64,000 nucleotides of DNA from Oxytricha trifallax (Eukaryota > Ciliophora > Spirotrichea > Sporadotrichida > Oxytrichidae), in assembly GCA_000711775.1 (NCBI GenBank), contig ARYC01000783.1, forward strand, positions 1 through 64,000. The letters are read 5' to 3'. Numbering within the stretch: position 1 is the first letter of the stretch; each line of letters begins with the position of its first letter. Below are positions 10,323 to 22,913 of the stretch, in pieces. Both the position numbers and the translations under genes were made by a program. Below the pieces are notes generated by a model. It was not told where the DNA came from and did no database searches. It saw only the letters and a program-made list of their open reading frames with translations.

Positions 10323-11766
10323 ATAAACGGTAACTTACTTAGAAAAGCAGTATTGCTTGGCATTAGCCAGCAAAAACTTTCTTTAATGAATCAAAAGAAA
10401 ATTGAGACTAGTGATGCCTCAACCTAATATGAACCTGAAATTTTCTCATTTTAGGTCTCAGACTTTGAATAGCAATTCAATTGTAAAAATAGATATACAG
10501 AGCTAAGAAATATAATGTGAGGTACCAATAAAAATGGTTGAAGAGGAGGAAGAAAAAAAAAGAAATAAAGAGAGATCATTTTTGTGAAGAGTGTTAGAAG
10601 AGCTTTACTTATATATATCTGCTCTCTAACGTCATATTTTAGAACAGCATTCTAACAAACCCAAGCTCTATCCTAAGAATGATAAGATAGATGGAAAATA
10701 TTTCTGCCCTTACTGTAATAAGTAATACAATCATTCAAGGGATCTAAAAGTTCACCTCGAAAAACAGCATGGTAAAATGTTTGAGGTCATTGATCCTGAG
10801 ACCGGTGAATTATTTCTTCAGAAAAGAAAGCCATGAGACCCTTTAGAATCTTTGGAGCAAAGAGTTAAGAAAGAGAATAAACTCATTAAGGCAGTGAGAA
10901 ACGTCCCTGCCTCTGAGATAGTAAAAATTACTCTCAAGATGCATGCACTCAAGCTTCCAATATTGAATATAATTGGCCTAACTTAGTGCAAAGAAAGTTA
11001 TCTTATTCTTGAGGACATATTTGAGAAAAAAAATCATAACTGATAAGCAGTTTGCTTACAAGATTTATCAATTCAATTACTTTAAATATAATGACAAGTA
11101 TCAAATGGAGTTTGTCAATGAGTTTCAAGCTCTTACTAACAGAGCATATTTATAATTAAACTTAAAGCAATTCTCCTTGCTTAATATCAGGTAGCTTTTC
11201 GCCTACCTTTATACTTAATAACATTAAGACACTATATCCAAGACTAAAGGTGTCCAAAGTAACTACCTCTAATTCTAACAAATGTCTGCAAAGGTATTGA
11301 GGAGCTGCATACATTAGGATACCTGCACAAAGATTTAAAGCCTGAAAACATTATGATTGACTTTTCACAACTCAGAGTTGTAATAATAAACTTCAATAGA
11401 TCGTAGAGAGTTGAGACTTCAGGACTGGCCAACGTTCATGGCACTTCTGGATATTTTCCAGAGAGAGAAGACTGGAGGGATGGAGATATTATGTGGGATA
11501 TCTGGGCTCTAGCAGCAATAATAATAGAGTACGATATGCACAGAAATGACTACTACAGTTGTAGAAGAGAAAAAGATTCAAAGCAAAGAATCCAGCAGTA
11601 TCTAGAGCAAAATAAGATAAAAGGTAAAATGAAAGATATGGCTGAGCAAATTATCCTGAAGCCTAACAACAGAGCAGATCATACAATCGACTAGATAATT
11701 AGTTGGATAGGAGAAATTAAGTTTAAAAAGTTGCCTCATGATGTCATGGTACTACTGTTTGAGTGA
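10323..11766 (+). pseudogene. TBE B zinc-finger/kinase ORF, start codon lost
   Basis: The N-terminal block aligned with TBE A begins ATA instead of ATG at 10323 (context AACGGTAACTTACTTAG). Both C2H2 fingers are visible (FCEEC at about 10580, CPYCNKQYNHSRDLKVH at about 10710). The kinase-like C-terminus is in good frame from about 11290 to TGA 11764-11766: LHKDLKPEN, NFNR, GTSGYFPERED and WALAAIIIE. Frame breaks occur between the fingers and the kinase core. HKD replaces HRD in the catalytic loop. Confidence 0.85.
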
Positions 11767-11927
11767 AGAGTAAAAATAAAACACCTAAAAAACACACTAA
11801 TTTACATTACATTTAAATCCTAATTTCCAACATAAACCCTATTAAAACCCTAATAATGTATGCACTAATAGTCTACTTATATCAATCAAAAACTCAATCA
11901 AACTACTGAAAGGGTTTTGGGGTTTTG

Positions 11928-12160
11928 AGTCAGGCCCAAGGATTTCGGAGCCAGGAGTCAGGCTGTTTCTTTATAATAGAAATGTTAATCTATGTAAATC
12001 TTCTTAATTACCCCATATTATAATGAAAAAGCATTCTTCCTCAATAAGAATTATTGGAATCACTTCTCACCAATAGTTGTCAGGTTCATTAGCCCAGCTT
12101 CTTATGATAAATTAGGATTCCTTATTATATGCCATGATTATCCCTACCCAGAATTTTCAT
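11928..12160. other. non-coding IES-like DNA next to TBE B
   Basis: This includes the AGT target and a short GC-richer patch (AAGGATTTCGGAGCCAGG). No homology to locus 2 is visible until about 12160, where the minus-strand frame shared with X2 begins. No gene is seen. Confidence 0.4.
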
Positions 12161-13180
12161 ATACACTTTTTCGAAAAATATGTAATGAAAGTTTCTAAAA
12201 ACCACGCTAATGATCTTTCCATGTTTTTTAACAGTTTCATGTTTTAATTAAATTAATTCGTATGATAAGAAAATATCTCTATCAAAATCTTACCAAAATA
12301 TCATCAAATCTAAATAACTTATGCAATAAAAGAAGTCATCACATATGATTGACAAATACTCTTTATCTTAAACTTCAAGTCAAAAATTATTTTAGAGATA
12401 ACTAATGGGTAAATCGTAGGATCTAATTAAGTAAAGTCCATTCAATGAATAAATCTTTAAACAAAAATTACTTTTAATTGGAATTTTTTAATTTGTTTTT
12501 TCATTTCTTTATCTAGTTCTTAGAAATTTATTGTTGAAAATTTCTCCAAAAAAACTATTGTCATCATTATTAATAAATATTTCTAAATTTTCATTTACTT
12601 TGTTAATATCAAAAAAATCTTCATTATCCCATTCTCTTGGTTCAATACTGATTACAAAATTGTCTTGAATATACAATCTACTAGGAAATACTCTGAATTT
12701 ACTTTCCTCTTTATAACTGTCGGGGACAACATCAGAGAAATAGTCTTCAGCTTAAAGAAAATCATCTAAGAATGGCTTCATTTTTTTTAATTTCTCAGAC
12801 TTTTAAATAGCCTTTTCTTATTCTTCAAAAGCCTTCGTTTTTTCTTCTAGAGCCTTTTAATCTGCAATAACTTCTGCTTTTTATTATTCAGGCTAGACTA
12901 CAAAAGCCTTTTTAGTAGTGTCTTATCCTACCATTTTATTTGTAGAGCTTTAAGACTGTTGGACTATTTAATTTTACTCAATGGGTTGAGAAGATGATGA
13001 GGGAGGACCTTGAATATTCAAAAGTGGCTCAATGTCTAAGTGAGATTTTTAACTTTAGTTCACATCTTCCGATGGAGGCTGAGATAGGGGAATAACTTGT
13101 GCATTCTTAAGAGGTATAGTTATGTTGTCAGACAACTGAATCTATTGATTCTGAGAATTCTCAGTTTGGGGGGTTTACAT
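12161..13180 (-). pseudogene. gene X1, N-terminal segment
   Basis: ATG at 13180 opens MQTPQTENSQ, then a Gln/Ser/Pro-rich low-complexity region, an Ala/Glu/Lys-rich helix, and the conserved VVPDSYKEESKFRVFPSRL block. X2 has the same start at 59248. An in-frame TGA near 12395 (NNF-stop-LEVQDKEY) falls where X2 has FYLQVYD. The frame leaves X2 homology near 12165, probably at an IES junction. Confidence 0.8.
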
Positions 13181-13249
13181 CGTTTAAAAGCAAAGAAGAT
13201 ATGAGTCCTAGATTGACTAGAAATTTTAATTATTAATTATAATTTAAGT

Positions 13250-16227
13250 CTGAAAATGACTCATAAAGTGATTTCAATTAAAATTTATTTAAGCAAGAAT
13301 GAAATTCGAAAAATTTAATTTATAATTACTTCACATTTCTGATGTCATCTAATCATTATAATGAAGTGTTTTTTTTGGGAATTTTATAGTAATAATTATT
13401 CTTATAAATTTCTCAATTCATTTTTTTATAAATAATAATTTTTCATTTTTGCCCGGAATTTTAATGAAAACTACTTTCACTATTTTCAGTTTAATTTATA
13501 GGACTATAGTCTTTATAAAACAAAGAGGACTTTTTGTCTTGATTCTTGAGGTTAATCTAAAAGTCTAATTGACAATTAATCTCATAGTTATTAGATAATT
13601 TATTTTATATTTTATTCTTCTATGGCAACTTGTTCTATGTTTGACGATTTATTGTTTGTTATTACTGTAAATCCTAGGGTTTATTGTGATAATTTTGATT
13701 TATTTTATTATAAATATAGTTTGATACTACTCTTCCTCATAGTAGTCACTGTCATCGTTATCATCCCTGTCGTATTACTAAAGTATTTTCTATCGTGTTT
13801 GGTAAAAATATTTTAATTTATCGGTTTTTATTATAATTACTAGAGCCATTGTCAAATTGGAAAGAAAAGTGATGTTGATTTTCTTTCTTTAAATCTCCAT
13901 TATAAGTGTTTATATAATTAGTTGTGAATCCTGATTACTTCTGTTGGCTAAGAGATTAAAAGGTTTACTATTTTGAATTATCTGAAGCTTAGTTTGATCG
14001 ATGTTGTTTGTTGGGGAAGTTTGATTCATTACATTTAGTTTATAGTAACTGTATTATAGTTAGGTCTGAGCCATCTTAAAAAGATTAACTTTTAAAAATT
14101 AAATTTATCTTGCTAAGTAGTCAAGCTATCATCGTTTGATCATTCTACATATTTTTCCAATATCTCTTGAATCTGCTATGCTGACTTTATTTCTTCTTAT
14201 ATGCAAATTTAGTGTTAATGTAACAAGCATATAGAAGTGCTGTCCCTGTCATTATATTCGTTAGATCACATATAATTATTATAAAATGCAATTAATTTTT
14301 TATATAATGCTTTAATACAAACTATTCAAATCTGTTTTAACAATATAATTTAAATCTCCCTCGCAACACTTACTTCATCACTATATTGGTATCAATTTCA
14401 CACTTTAAAATAAAAATATACAGAATTATGTCATCATAGAGACTTCTAGTAATTTAGAAACTTTTGGTTACTAATATTGAAACTAATATAAATGAGTAGA
14501 AATATGTCAATCTTGTGATTTTTTAAACATGTTTTGAACTTTTATATCTTTGAAGTTTAAAAACAGAGTCAACAATTGGTACTAAATGTATAGTTCTGGA
14601 ATAACTTGCAAGATTTAAAAGAATCTATAAAAATAGATTATTCTTTATTTAAAACCAGTGTCAATATATGAAGTTAAACAAAAAACTTACATGCAAAAAT
14701 TGAAGGCTATATCTTATTAGGTCTACTATTATTTTAGTAATCCTTACAAACGCTGTTATAACTGTATAATTCATAAAATACAAGTATTCTAAATACAAAA
14801 TTAAAAAAGAATCTAGCTATTACTACTGATTTTCTTCAGCTTAATCATCTAATAGGTGTTGTGGTTCTGATACTAAAAAAAAATAAATGGATTTCGTATA
14901 AATTTTAGAATTTAAAGGACTTAGTGTGAGAGAATTCTATTCTTTTTACATTTTATGTGTGGATATTGTCATCATCGCCAAGAACAAATCAATCTAAATA
15001 ATTTAAATGTAAATGTTCTGAAATATAGTGATAATCCTTTTCATCACAACTCCGTAAATCCCATCAAATATAAAACATAGAATTGTTATGATATAATAAA
15101 TGCAAGTATCCATTTGGTTTAAAGGTTTTTTTCAAGTTCAAAACATTGTTTTTCAATCTTGGTATATCACTGCTAATCTCCATAATATCCTAAGACAATA
15201 CTTGTTTTTTTATTTGTCTCCTTTATTCTAAATCTTGATAATCTCATTGTCACCTATATCATTTACCATCACCATCAATTTGAATTCTCTAATATTTTCT
15301 TATTAAAATCTTTATTTTTAATATCATCGTTGCGGGTACAATCAAGTTAAAATCAAACATCACATTAAGTTTGTAATATATATAAAATTGCGTCCCATTA
15401 ATCACTAATAATTATTATTTGTTATTTACACTTAAATTAAACAAAATTAATCACTTTTTAGTGGCTTGATATTAATTAAGCTAATATTTTATCAATCTCA
15501 TCATAATCAAAGTCATTCATTCAATGGTTAATTATTTTAATGTAGTTTTCTTTAAAACATATTCACTTAGTTACTAATTTATTTATATTACTTTTTCATA
15601 ATTTGATTATATTTATCACTTATTTAATAAGTTTAATTATTCGAGCTGTAAAATTTCTATGATTGAAGTTTATTAATAAAATCATCAATCTAAAACACCT
15701 TATTGATAGTCCAGTAGAGTAAAGGGTCCTTAATGTTTCAAAAAGTCTTTTCAGGCATTAAATATGTACAAGAAACTTTATATTTTACTTGATTATAGTA
15801 ACTCTCTGCCATCTTCGAAACTTTTATCTTATTGATCTATTTAAAAGTCGCAGCATTTCTCTAACATTTCATAAATATCAATTTGATCGTATAGTTATGA
15901 AAACTACCATCAAAAATTGAAATTTAAATATACTCGCTCTTAATAGAGTATCATGTTATCATAAGTGTCGCTCTCTTGTTAAATTATATAATCTGTGGAG
16001 ATATCAATCATCTATTTACCATTTGCAGTTTAATTTGATCTATTTCCTCAAATCCATCATTTTAAGAAATATAAAAAGTGAGATAAATATTGCAAATAAT
16101 TGATCATGTTAATTTTCATATTAATTACGAGGTCATCTTTCAATATCTAATCATCTACATCTCTTAACTTATTTGAAACTTTATTTTTTATGTGGCTGAA
16201 ATAATTTTGCCCTTCACCTGAAATCAT
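13250..16227 (-). pseudogene. gene Y1: uncharacterised gene upstream of X1, several in-frame TGA
   Basis: Minus-strand coding-like sequence with many TAA/TAG Gln codons runs from an ATG at 16227 (MISGEGQNYFSHIKNK) to an acidic tail (DNDDSDYYEEEQYQ) encoded near 13730-13770. Locus 2 has a paralogue at 59.3-64 kb with nearly the same tail. At least six in-frame TGA codons interrupt otherwise good frames (for example after LYFLK, after NFNF and after IFNA), and frames change at unresolved IES or intron borders. No domain was recognised. Its tight arrangement upstream of X, conserved at both loci, suggests the pair was duplicated together. Confidence 0.55.
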
Positions 16228-17355
16228 ACTAAACCCTCCTCATCTATCACTTCTTTTCATTGAAGATTTGCAATTCGGATAATGATCAACTGTTTGAGTA
16301 TATAAAAATAATTTGTTTCAATAAATCAAACAATCTATTCATCATAAAACATCACAATCATCAATGTAACTTTTTAATTAGGTTTTATACTGGCTTTTCA
16401 TAGGGGTCAAACTAAAAATATTCTTGCATCTTAAAATTATAAATAAAACATATCTAAATTTGTAATAAGATTTAATTCATTATTTAAATTATTTATCTTA
16501 GAGACGAGAATGAATTATATTTGGTTTGAATTCTGATGTTAGATTATAGATTATTATAATTTGATAAAATCTAGGTACAATTAAACTCATGTTCGGAGAA
16601 AAGTTTAAAATTATGAAATAGATTTTATGAATATACTTTTAAATAAATACTTAACAATTTTATAATCTATAAAACCTATAATTTTACTCTAATTAATAAT
16701 AATAAGATGCTTTAATTTGTGTATTTTGTTTTTTAAAAAGAAAATTAGAGACCTATCTAATGAATTATCATTGATGATTATGATATAGATTTTTAGATTA
16801 TTTGAATAATTTGAAGAAATTATTATATCTGCCAAACAAGATGGTCAATGCCCAAAAATTTTGATTTTTAACTTCAGATATTAAATTATTTTATAAAATT
16901 AATAATTTATAGATATCATAATTATTCTATAACTGCTTTAAGTTTACTCTATTTTAAATATTTTTAATTCAATTGCTTTAATTAAAGTGTTTACATCAAT
17001 TTATAATTTTAGAAATATATTTATTGATTTAAAGTTATATATTTAACAAAAATTTATAATAGTAATGTGCAGTCATATTCAATCTTAATTATTAATATTA
17101 ATTTTATAAATTCTTAATTAAAAAATAGAATCTCAAATTTATAATACATTAAAATAAAAAAGAACTCATCCAAAACACAAATAAAATAAAATATTATAAA
17201 TATAACATAAAATCAAAGATTTTATATCATGATAATATAAGTGGAAACAATAAATCGACTAAAAAATCAATCTTTCTCCATTTCATTTAAATAAATGAAT
17301 TAAGATAGTCCAATTAAATAATATTTGAGAAATTGAAAATTAAAACTATTAATTA
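16228..17355. other. AT-rich intergenic DNA
   Basis: No convincing coding frame, long repeat or RNA gene is seen on either strand. Confidence 0.5.
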
Positions 17356-17646
17356 ATGGAGTGGGGGAGAAAGCATGTGGAATTTTCAAATTACAAATCT
17401 GTTCTTGAATTTTAGATTGGTGAAAAAGATTACAGATACAGATCTAGATTTCAAGTTTTGTATTTTAAAATTTTTCAATTATTTTTTGGTTAAATTCAAA
17501 GTTAGCTGAAAGGAATAATTAATTTCAATAAAGAGGATACCTAAATTAACATTTACAAAAAGAAAATTTTAAAATAAGAAAAATAAGAAAAATCTAAGAG
17601 TTAATAGCAAAAACATAATATTGTTATATTAGATTTGGGAACATGA
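17356..17646 (+). CDS. gene V: small uncharacterised basic protein, 96 aa
   Basis: ATG at 17356 follows AT-rich DNA and opens MEWGRKHVEFSNYKSVLEFQ. The frame runs to TGA 17644-17646 with nine or more TAA/TAG codons read as Gln, so a standard-code search misses it. The C-terminal third is Lys/Gln/Glu-rich (KQEKQEKSKSQQQK) and looks helical. There is no signal peptide or transmembrane segment and I recognise no family. It could be one exon or MDS of a larger gene. Confidence 0.5.
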
Positions 17647-18629
17647 ATTATAGTTAAGTAAATTAAATATTGAAATCATGGCTGTTATCAAAATAAAAGT
17701 TAATCAAAATTCTAATATATTTTAGTTATACTGTGGATCCCGCAATTTTAGCTGGACTTTACTATTGGCTTATATATTTTTAATCATCCATAGAAGCAAG
17801 ATATTTTGATTTTTAGGTAACTCCCAAAAATAGTACAATTTTTCTCACTTGGGTAATAGGTTATATTCATTATCGCATTAACAACTAAAGTTTCATTTTT
17901 AGTTGCTATCGAAAATGTACAATAATGTAAGGGTTTAATGACATTTACCAAAAACATAAGTGAAGGAGATTAATAATTATTTTATTTTAATTTTAATTTA
18001 TTTTTCAAATTCGAATATATTCCTACTATAGTTAAACTATATATTTGATATATCAACTTTAAAAATTTCTAAATGTATAAATACTATAAATTAAATAAAT
18101 CTGTATTTTTTAATTGAAAACAATTAATTCTTAATGATTTTTTAATTTTATTATTTACAAATCACACATAATTAAATTAATTTTAATTATAGAAGATACT
18201 AATTATTTTAGTTAAAATTAATTGAAATTATAAAGAGTGTTAAAAATAAGTTTAGAATAATTAGTGAAAAAAATTAAAATAATTGTGAGGAATTTAACTA
18301 ATAATGTTTACAATCTTTTGTAAAAAAAAACACTACTTCAATAGACTTAATTATAATAAATGCAAATAATTGAGAACAAATTAATAAAAAAATAGGGATA
18401 AATTTGAAAAATAAATTTATTATAAGGAATAAATTGAAAATAGTAAAGGAAGTAAAAGAATGTAAAAAATAGGGTATATGAAAAATGCAAATATAAATGG
18501 CAGATTGAGAAAGAATGGGATTTGAATTAAATTATTATGTAATAGCAAACATATTTTATTGTCAATTTGTTTTAATAATTTTGCAAATTTGTTATGTTAT
18601 TCATAGGTTATTATATCCTATTTTTCTCT
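17647..18629. other. AT-rich intergenic DNA
   Basis: No gene is called. A slightly GC-richer patch near 17738-17900 carries no sustained frame. Confidence 0.4.
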
Positions 18630-19391
18630 TCAGATAGACCAGTCAGCAACGATTTATAAGAACTTTCCAATAAGTTGTCCTCTTTCTGAATCAGTAGATG
18701 ATTTCAAGTATTCATTAGCTTAATTTGGGTTTTGCTTATTCATATCTCCATCTATTCTGGAAATGAAAGTTGAAGAACCCTCTCTAATAGCCTTGGTGAA
18801 TGTCTTGACAACTTTAACAACATTGCAGGTGGCAGTGATTTAAGTGTCTTGACCATAGATCTTAAACCATCATTGGGTGCATCACGAATTCTTCGCATTT
18901 TAAAAGAAAAAGCTTAGAACTTCAAGAAAAGTCTGAAGACGCCAACCGCAAAACGTTTAGGCAAATCTTCTTAAACTAAGTGGATTTCATGGGATGCAGA
19001 AATGAAGTTTATTGTAGGAGTGATCACAGTTGAAGTCGTTGTGTGATTGACATCTTTCAACTTGGACTGACTGGTGGAATGGGTCTCCATTGACACTGAA
19101 ACCGAATTCATTGCAGTGGGTATGGTCATCAAAAAGACTCCTCCAGGATTCTTTTTCTAGCAAGTCTTCATAGCGGTAACTGGTTACTTGTAAGCATGGT
19201 TGACGATCAGCGTGGATGCAGTATTTGAACTCATTGCACTTTAAGCCAGTTGAGTGGGCAGTTTCATTGCACTTAAGTACTGGACCATCACTAAATTGTT
19301 CATCGTGCTTGTGATCTCAGGAGAGATGCTTGATTTTGAAATCAGTAAAGGCAAAGACGACTCCTGCGAATGAGAGAACAGCCATCTTCAT
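18630..19391 (-). pseudogene. gene Z: cysteine-rich secreted protein, frame disrupted
   Basis: ATG at 19391 opens MKMAVLSFAGVVFAF, a plausible signal peptide. About 25 codons later an in-frame TGA occurs; the same frame then continues with a Cys-rich region (KCNETAHSTGLKCNEF, YCIHADRQPC, HCNEF, RCQSHNDFNCDHSYNKLHFC spacing). A 54-nt GT-AG interval spanning the TGA would also remove it in phase. Near 18990 and 18830 the likely product changes frame, then ends with a clean block (FTKAIREGSSTFISRIDGDM) to TGA at 18630. GC content is clearly above the surroundings. It may be a pseudogene, an intron-bearing gene or an MDS mosaic. The extracellular location is inferred from the leader and cysteines. 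Confidence 0.55.
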
Positions 19392-19630
19392 TTATTAAAG
19401 GATTATAATTTATAAATAATTCTAATATTAGAGAAATAATCTTAAAAGATCCAAATAATATAGTAATTAACTTAATTTATTTCTTTTTCTCCTATTTTTT
19501 ACATTCTTTTATATCCATAAATTATTCCTAGATTTAATAAAACTTAAATAAAAAGTAGCATATTTTTACAAAATTAACTAAAAACTATTTATTTCAATAA
19601 AAAAGTAAGTTTACAGCAGATATTTAATGA

Positions 19631-20113
19631 AAAATAACTGTAGATACAAAGGCAGAATTATATGGCAGAAAGCTTGATGTTCTTGAATGTGACTAACCTT
19701 GTCCAATAGATTTTTCAAAAAAAAATCTTAAAATATAAGACCCAAACAATGAAGAATTTTATGAATAAGAAATAGAGAATATTTAAGATTGTGGTTATCT
19801 TTTTATATGTCAATATCTTCAAAATTTAGGGATGTAGTGGCTTTCATGTATAAAGGATACTGTTATGTTTTAATATTAATAAAAGTATTTTAAAGGATAG
19901 TAGACATTGTTGCATGGATCAAGATAGGAATAAAAGCAATCCTTTCAAAAAGAAGAGATATCATTAGTGGCGCAATTAAAAAATATGTACGTGGTTCATT
20001 ACATCCTGGATAAATATCAAATACAGAGTCAGATATCAAAATTGGGACAGCAAGAAAACAACAAAAAAGCGAGCATTTACTAAACACATGTTTGGAACTT
20101 TAGTGCCAGATGA
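19631..20113 (+). CDS. gene W segment: uncharacterised Gln-rich protein, 5' part not found
   Basis: The frame is open from just after TGA 19628-19630 to TGA 20111-20113, about 160 codons with many TAA/TAG Gln codons. Motifs seen are LECDQPCPIDF and DCGYLFICQYLQNLGMQW, followed by a Gln/Lys-rich helical C-terminus. There is no ATG near the 5' edge, so this is probably an internal or last MDS/exon whose upstream part lies elsewhere. It diverges from gene Z. A minus-strand frame at 19890-20087 is its antisense shadow. Confidence 0.5.
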
Positions 20114-20413
20114 AACTTATTGTAAGATATTTGGGAGGAAGAATATCTTAAGGGAAGATTGGGTTACTATTGGAAGCGAACAATCTTTATGACTCTGGTA
20201 ATTTAATTTCATTAGATTTTCTATTAACATTTAAAAAAATTATTATTTATTAAGTAAGTCTCTTTAACCCCAAATCTTTTTGTAAAGACAATAATTGATT
20301 TTTTTTGGATTAAATTATTGGAGCGTTAGACAAGTAACTCTAGATTTTGCAATAAAACAAATCAAAGATTGTTAATAATTTTTTTTAATTTAATAGAAAA
20401 TAATAGGATATTA

Positions 20414-20910
20414 TTTGGGGGGAGGAAGTTTCCTTCACTGGTTTATGATAAAAAAAAATTTTAGGGAAGTTTCCTGCACTTTTTTTATTTTTTAATCTTT
20501 TAATAAATTATTAATTTTTACAACTATCAACCAACTTCTGGACATTTTATATTTTATTGTTATAATTATAGTTAATTTATAATTCAATTAGTCAATATCT
20601 TTATTATCATGAATTCTAAGCACTATCGAAGCGCTATTTCTTTTCATAAAAATAGCAGTAATCAAAGAACATTTAGATATTTAAGCTAGAATAGATCCAC
20701 TATATATTAGAGATTTCAAAGTGTACTCAGATTTATTACATTTTATCTAAACTTCATGAACTACTCTTCCTATAATAAATAAAAAACTAAATGTTTAATA
20801 AGTCCTTAAAATATAAAACTTATTGTATTTTTGTAAAATTTATTATATTTTATATAAATAAAATTAAGTGCAGGGAACTTCCTCGAGTGCAGGAAACTTC
20901 CTCCCCCCCG
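20414..20910. mobile_element. FB2, foldback element with GGGGGGAGGAAGTTTCC ends
   Basis: The left end TTGGGGGGAGGAAGTTTCC and right end GGAAACTTCCTCCCCCCCG are inverted. A second internal copy of the GGGAAGTTTCCTGCAC motif occurs on each side. The interior is AT-rich with no coding. Related ends occur in FB3, FB6 and FB13. Confidence 0.75.
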
Positions 20911-22112
20911 AAAAATATATATTAAAAAAATTTTCAATAATTTAAATCTACTGGTTGTGGTCATTTGTCATTTTTGACGTCATTTGACGGATAAACACTG
21001 AAATCATGCATTTTCAAGTCATCTAAACTAGACATGGTTCGAAATATAAGCAAGATCAATATTTTACTTTTAAAAGAATTATATTTTTTGGAGGTGTTGT
21101 GAGGAGGGGATGGGGACGGGTATCTTGGTAAGAACATATATTAACTAAAGCAACACTTATAATGTGTATTGGGATGCCTGTTTTAATGTAAAATGATAAA
21201 TATTTGTTATAAATTTATGTTACTCATAATTAAATATTATAATACTGCAGAAACTATTAGAACACATATTGAAGGAATACAATAATTCTTATAAATTAAT
21301 AAAATTATAGAAAATGCAGAAAAATTATTCAAATACATAAAAAAGATGCGTTTTTAATAGATAGTCTAAATAAACTTATTATATATTAATTGTAAGCTTT
21401 TTTCTTTCTGTTTGAATGAGCAATAATTATAAGATTATAATCTTCTAGAAAAGATTAATTGGTATATTTGTTATTTATTATTTATCTTTCTTTCTTGGAT
21501 ATTAATTGGGGAGTAAATTAATTTAGTAAAAAATAAAATTAATTTTTATTTAATAAATATATTTAATTTCCGAAAAACGTCATATGCTTAAAATATCAAT
21601 TAAAATAAAAAAATTGTGTAATAAATGACAAAAATTATATAAAATATAAATTATGATAATTTATTTAAAAATAAACTGGAAGATATTTTAATCACTAAAA
21701 TATAGGAAAAACATTTCTTTTTACTTTATTAATTGGTAATCCTTTTTTATCTATTATTTTCTTTAAAAAAATAATATAAATTTATGTTTTAGAATTTCTT
21801 AATTGCATATTTTATTTTAATCTGTATACTAGCAATAATTTTTTAGAAATTCTTTGCTTTAATTTTGTTTCTTTTATTGAGTGAAATTAATTAAAATAAA
21901 TAAATTAATTGATAGAGCTGCCTGCTCCCTCTGATTGGTATATTATTGCTATATCTATTACTTTTAGAGAACTAGCTGTTCTTTTTAGATACAATCTTTT
22001 TTTGTGATACTTTGAATGTTCTCAAACTTTTCAGGAAATATTCAAATTGTTTGGTTTCTGAGCCCAACAGCTTCTAGTATCATTAAATGATTAATTATAT
22101 TCACAATTTATT
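20911..22112. other. AT-rich DNA, no gene seen
   Basis: One G-rich patch occurs (GAGGGGATGGGGACGGG near 21103). No sustained coding frame. Confidence 0.4.
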
Positions 22113-22586
22113 ACAAATTTTGGGGGAGAAATTTCCCGCAAAAGATAAAACATAATAGGGAAGTTTTATTGTAAGTAATTCATTTTTTTTATTAGCTATT
22201 ATTTCTAACTCCAAAATGATATAAAGTGTTTTGATTGACATGATATTTAAAATATACAAGCCGATATCTTCTATAATTATAATTACATATATAGGAATTA
22301 ATTATCAATTTAAATGCATTTAAATATAAAATAAAATGGAATATTTTGAAGAGATTGATATGTATATTTTATAAAATATTATCCCGAATAATTACATGAC
22401 AGCTAATATTTATATTTTATAATACATATATTTATGGATGTATCTGTGTTGTATCTCCTCAAAAATTTATAAGATTCAAAATAAATTCCCATTTAACAAT
22501 AAAGACTCATGAAATTATTTATATAAAATATTTTATCCTAAATTTTTTCGAATTTTCAGTGAAATTTTTCATCCCCCAAATTGTAA
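22113..22586. mobile_element. FB3, foldback element with GGGGGA ends
   Basis: The left end has TTTTGGGGGAGAAATTTCCC and the right end mirrors it (GAAATTTTTCATCCCCCAAA). The ends resemble FB2 and FB6. The arms are more diverged than in other foldbacks. Confidence 0.55.
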
Positions 22587-22913
22587 TATTAAATAAAAAA
22601 ATCTTTAATATTTTTATAAGTTTAAAGTATTTAATTGCATTAATCATTATTTGTAGTTATTTATTTTTTTTCAAATCTTATATTTATTAAAATTTTAGTA
22701 CTAAGAAAATAGATTTATACAACATAATAAAATGATTCAGAATATTAAATAATCTAAATTAAATATTTGATCCTTTACCCTAAATCCCATGATTATTAAT
22801 AGAGAGAGATTAAATTAAGAAATTGTTAATTTGAAATACAAATTAATTTCAAATTCAATCAAAATATAAATCAGAGATTTTCTAACTTGAACTTCCTTTT
22901 CATCCGCTTTTAT
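22587..22913. other. AT-rich 3' flank of gene X2
   Basis: No coding frame is seen between FB3 and the X2 stop codon. X2 transcript termination is expected here but no signal could be recognised. Confidence 0.4.

Larger units (their letters stand above)
9624..11927. mobile_element. TBE: TBE B, truncated, split by TBE A
   Basis: The right terminus ends GGGTTTTGGGGTTTTG at 11927 and is followed by AGT, an ANT target. Reading inward come the kinase ORF (plus), the intergenic region and exon 1 of the 22-kDa ORF (minus). The element stops inside that gene's intron, where TBE A is inserted. Left of TBE A only a few bases (5451-5466) could belong to B before MITE2, so its transposase half is missing. 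Confidence 0.9.
2483..13180 (-). pseudogene. gene X1: paralogue of the propeller-channel gene, interrupted and with in-frame TGA codons
   Basis: Minus-strand coding sequence homologous to gene X2 is present in three blocks: 13180 to about 12161 (start codon and N-terminus), about 4450-4200, and 3648-2483. Intervening DNA holds TBE A and B, MITE1, MITE2 and AT-rich sequence. The protein has a Gln/Ser-rich N-terminus starting MQTPQTENSQ and a beta-rich propeller-like region. At least two in-frame TGA codons occur where X2 has sense codons: after AY near 4365 (X2 has AFGTV) and in the 12.4-kb block. The channel domain of X2 is not found between 1 and 2483; it may lie left of the window or be lost. 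The third block alone is open for roughly 390 codons, so decay is recent or the gene is partly scrambled elsewhere. Confidence 0.75.

Noticed and set aside
11244..11432. 62-aa minus-strand ORF
   Set aside because: Shadow of the TBE B kinase domain.
19890..20087. 65-aa minus-strand membrane-like ORF
   Set aside because: Antisense of gene W, which has a longer frame with many Gln codons.
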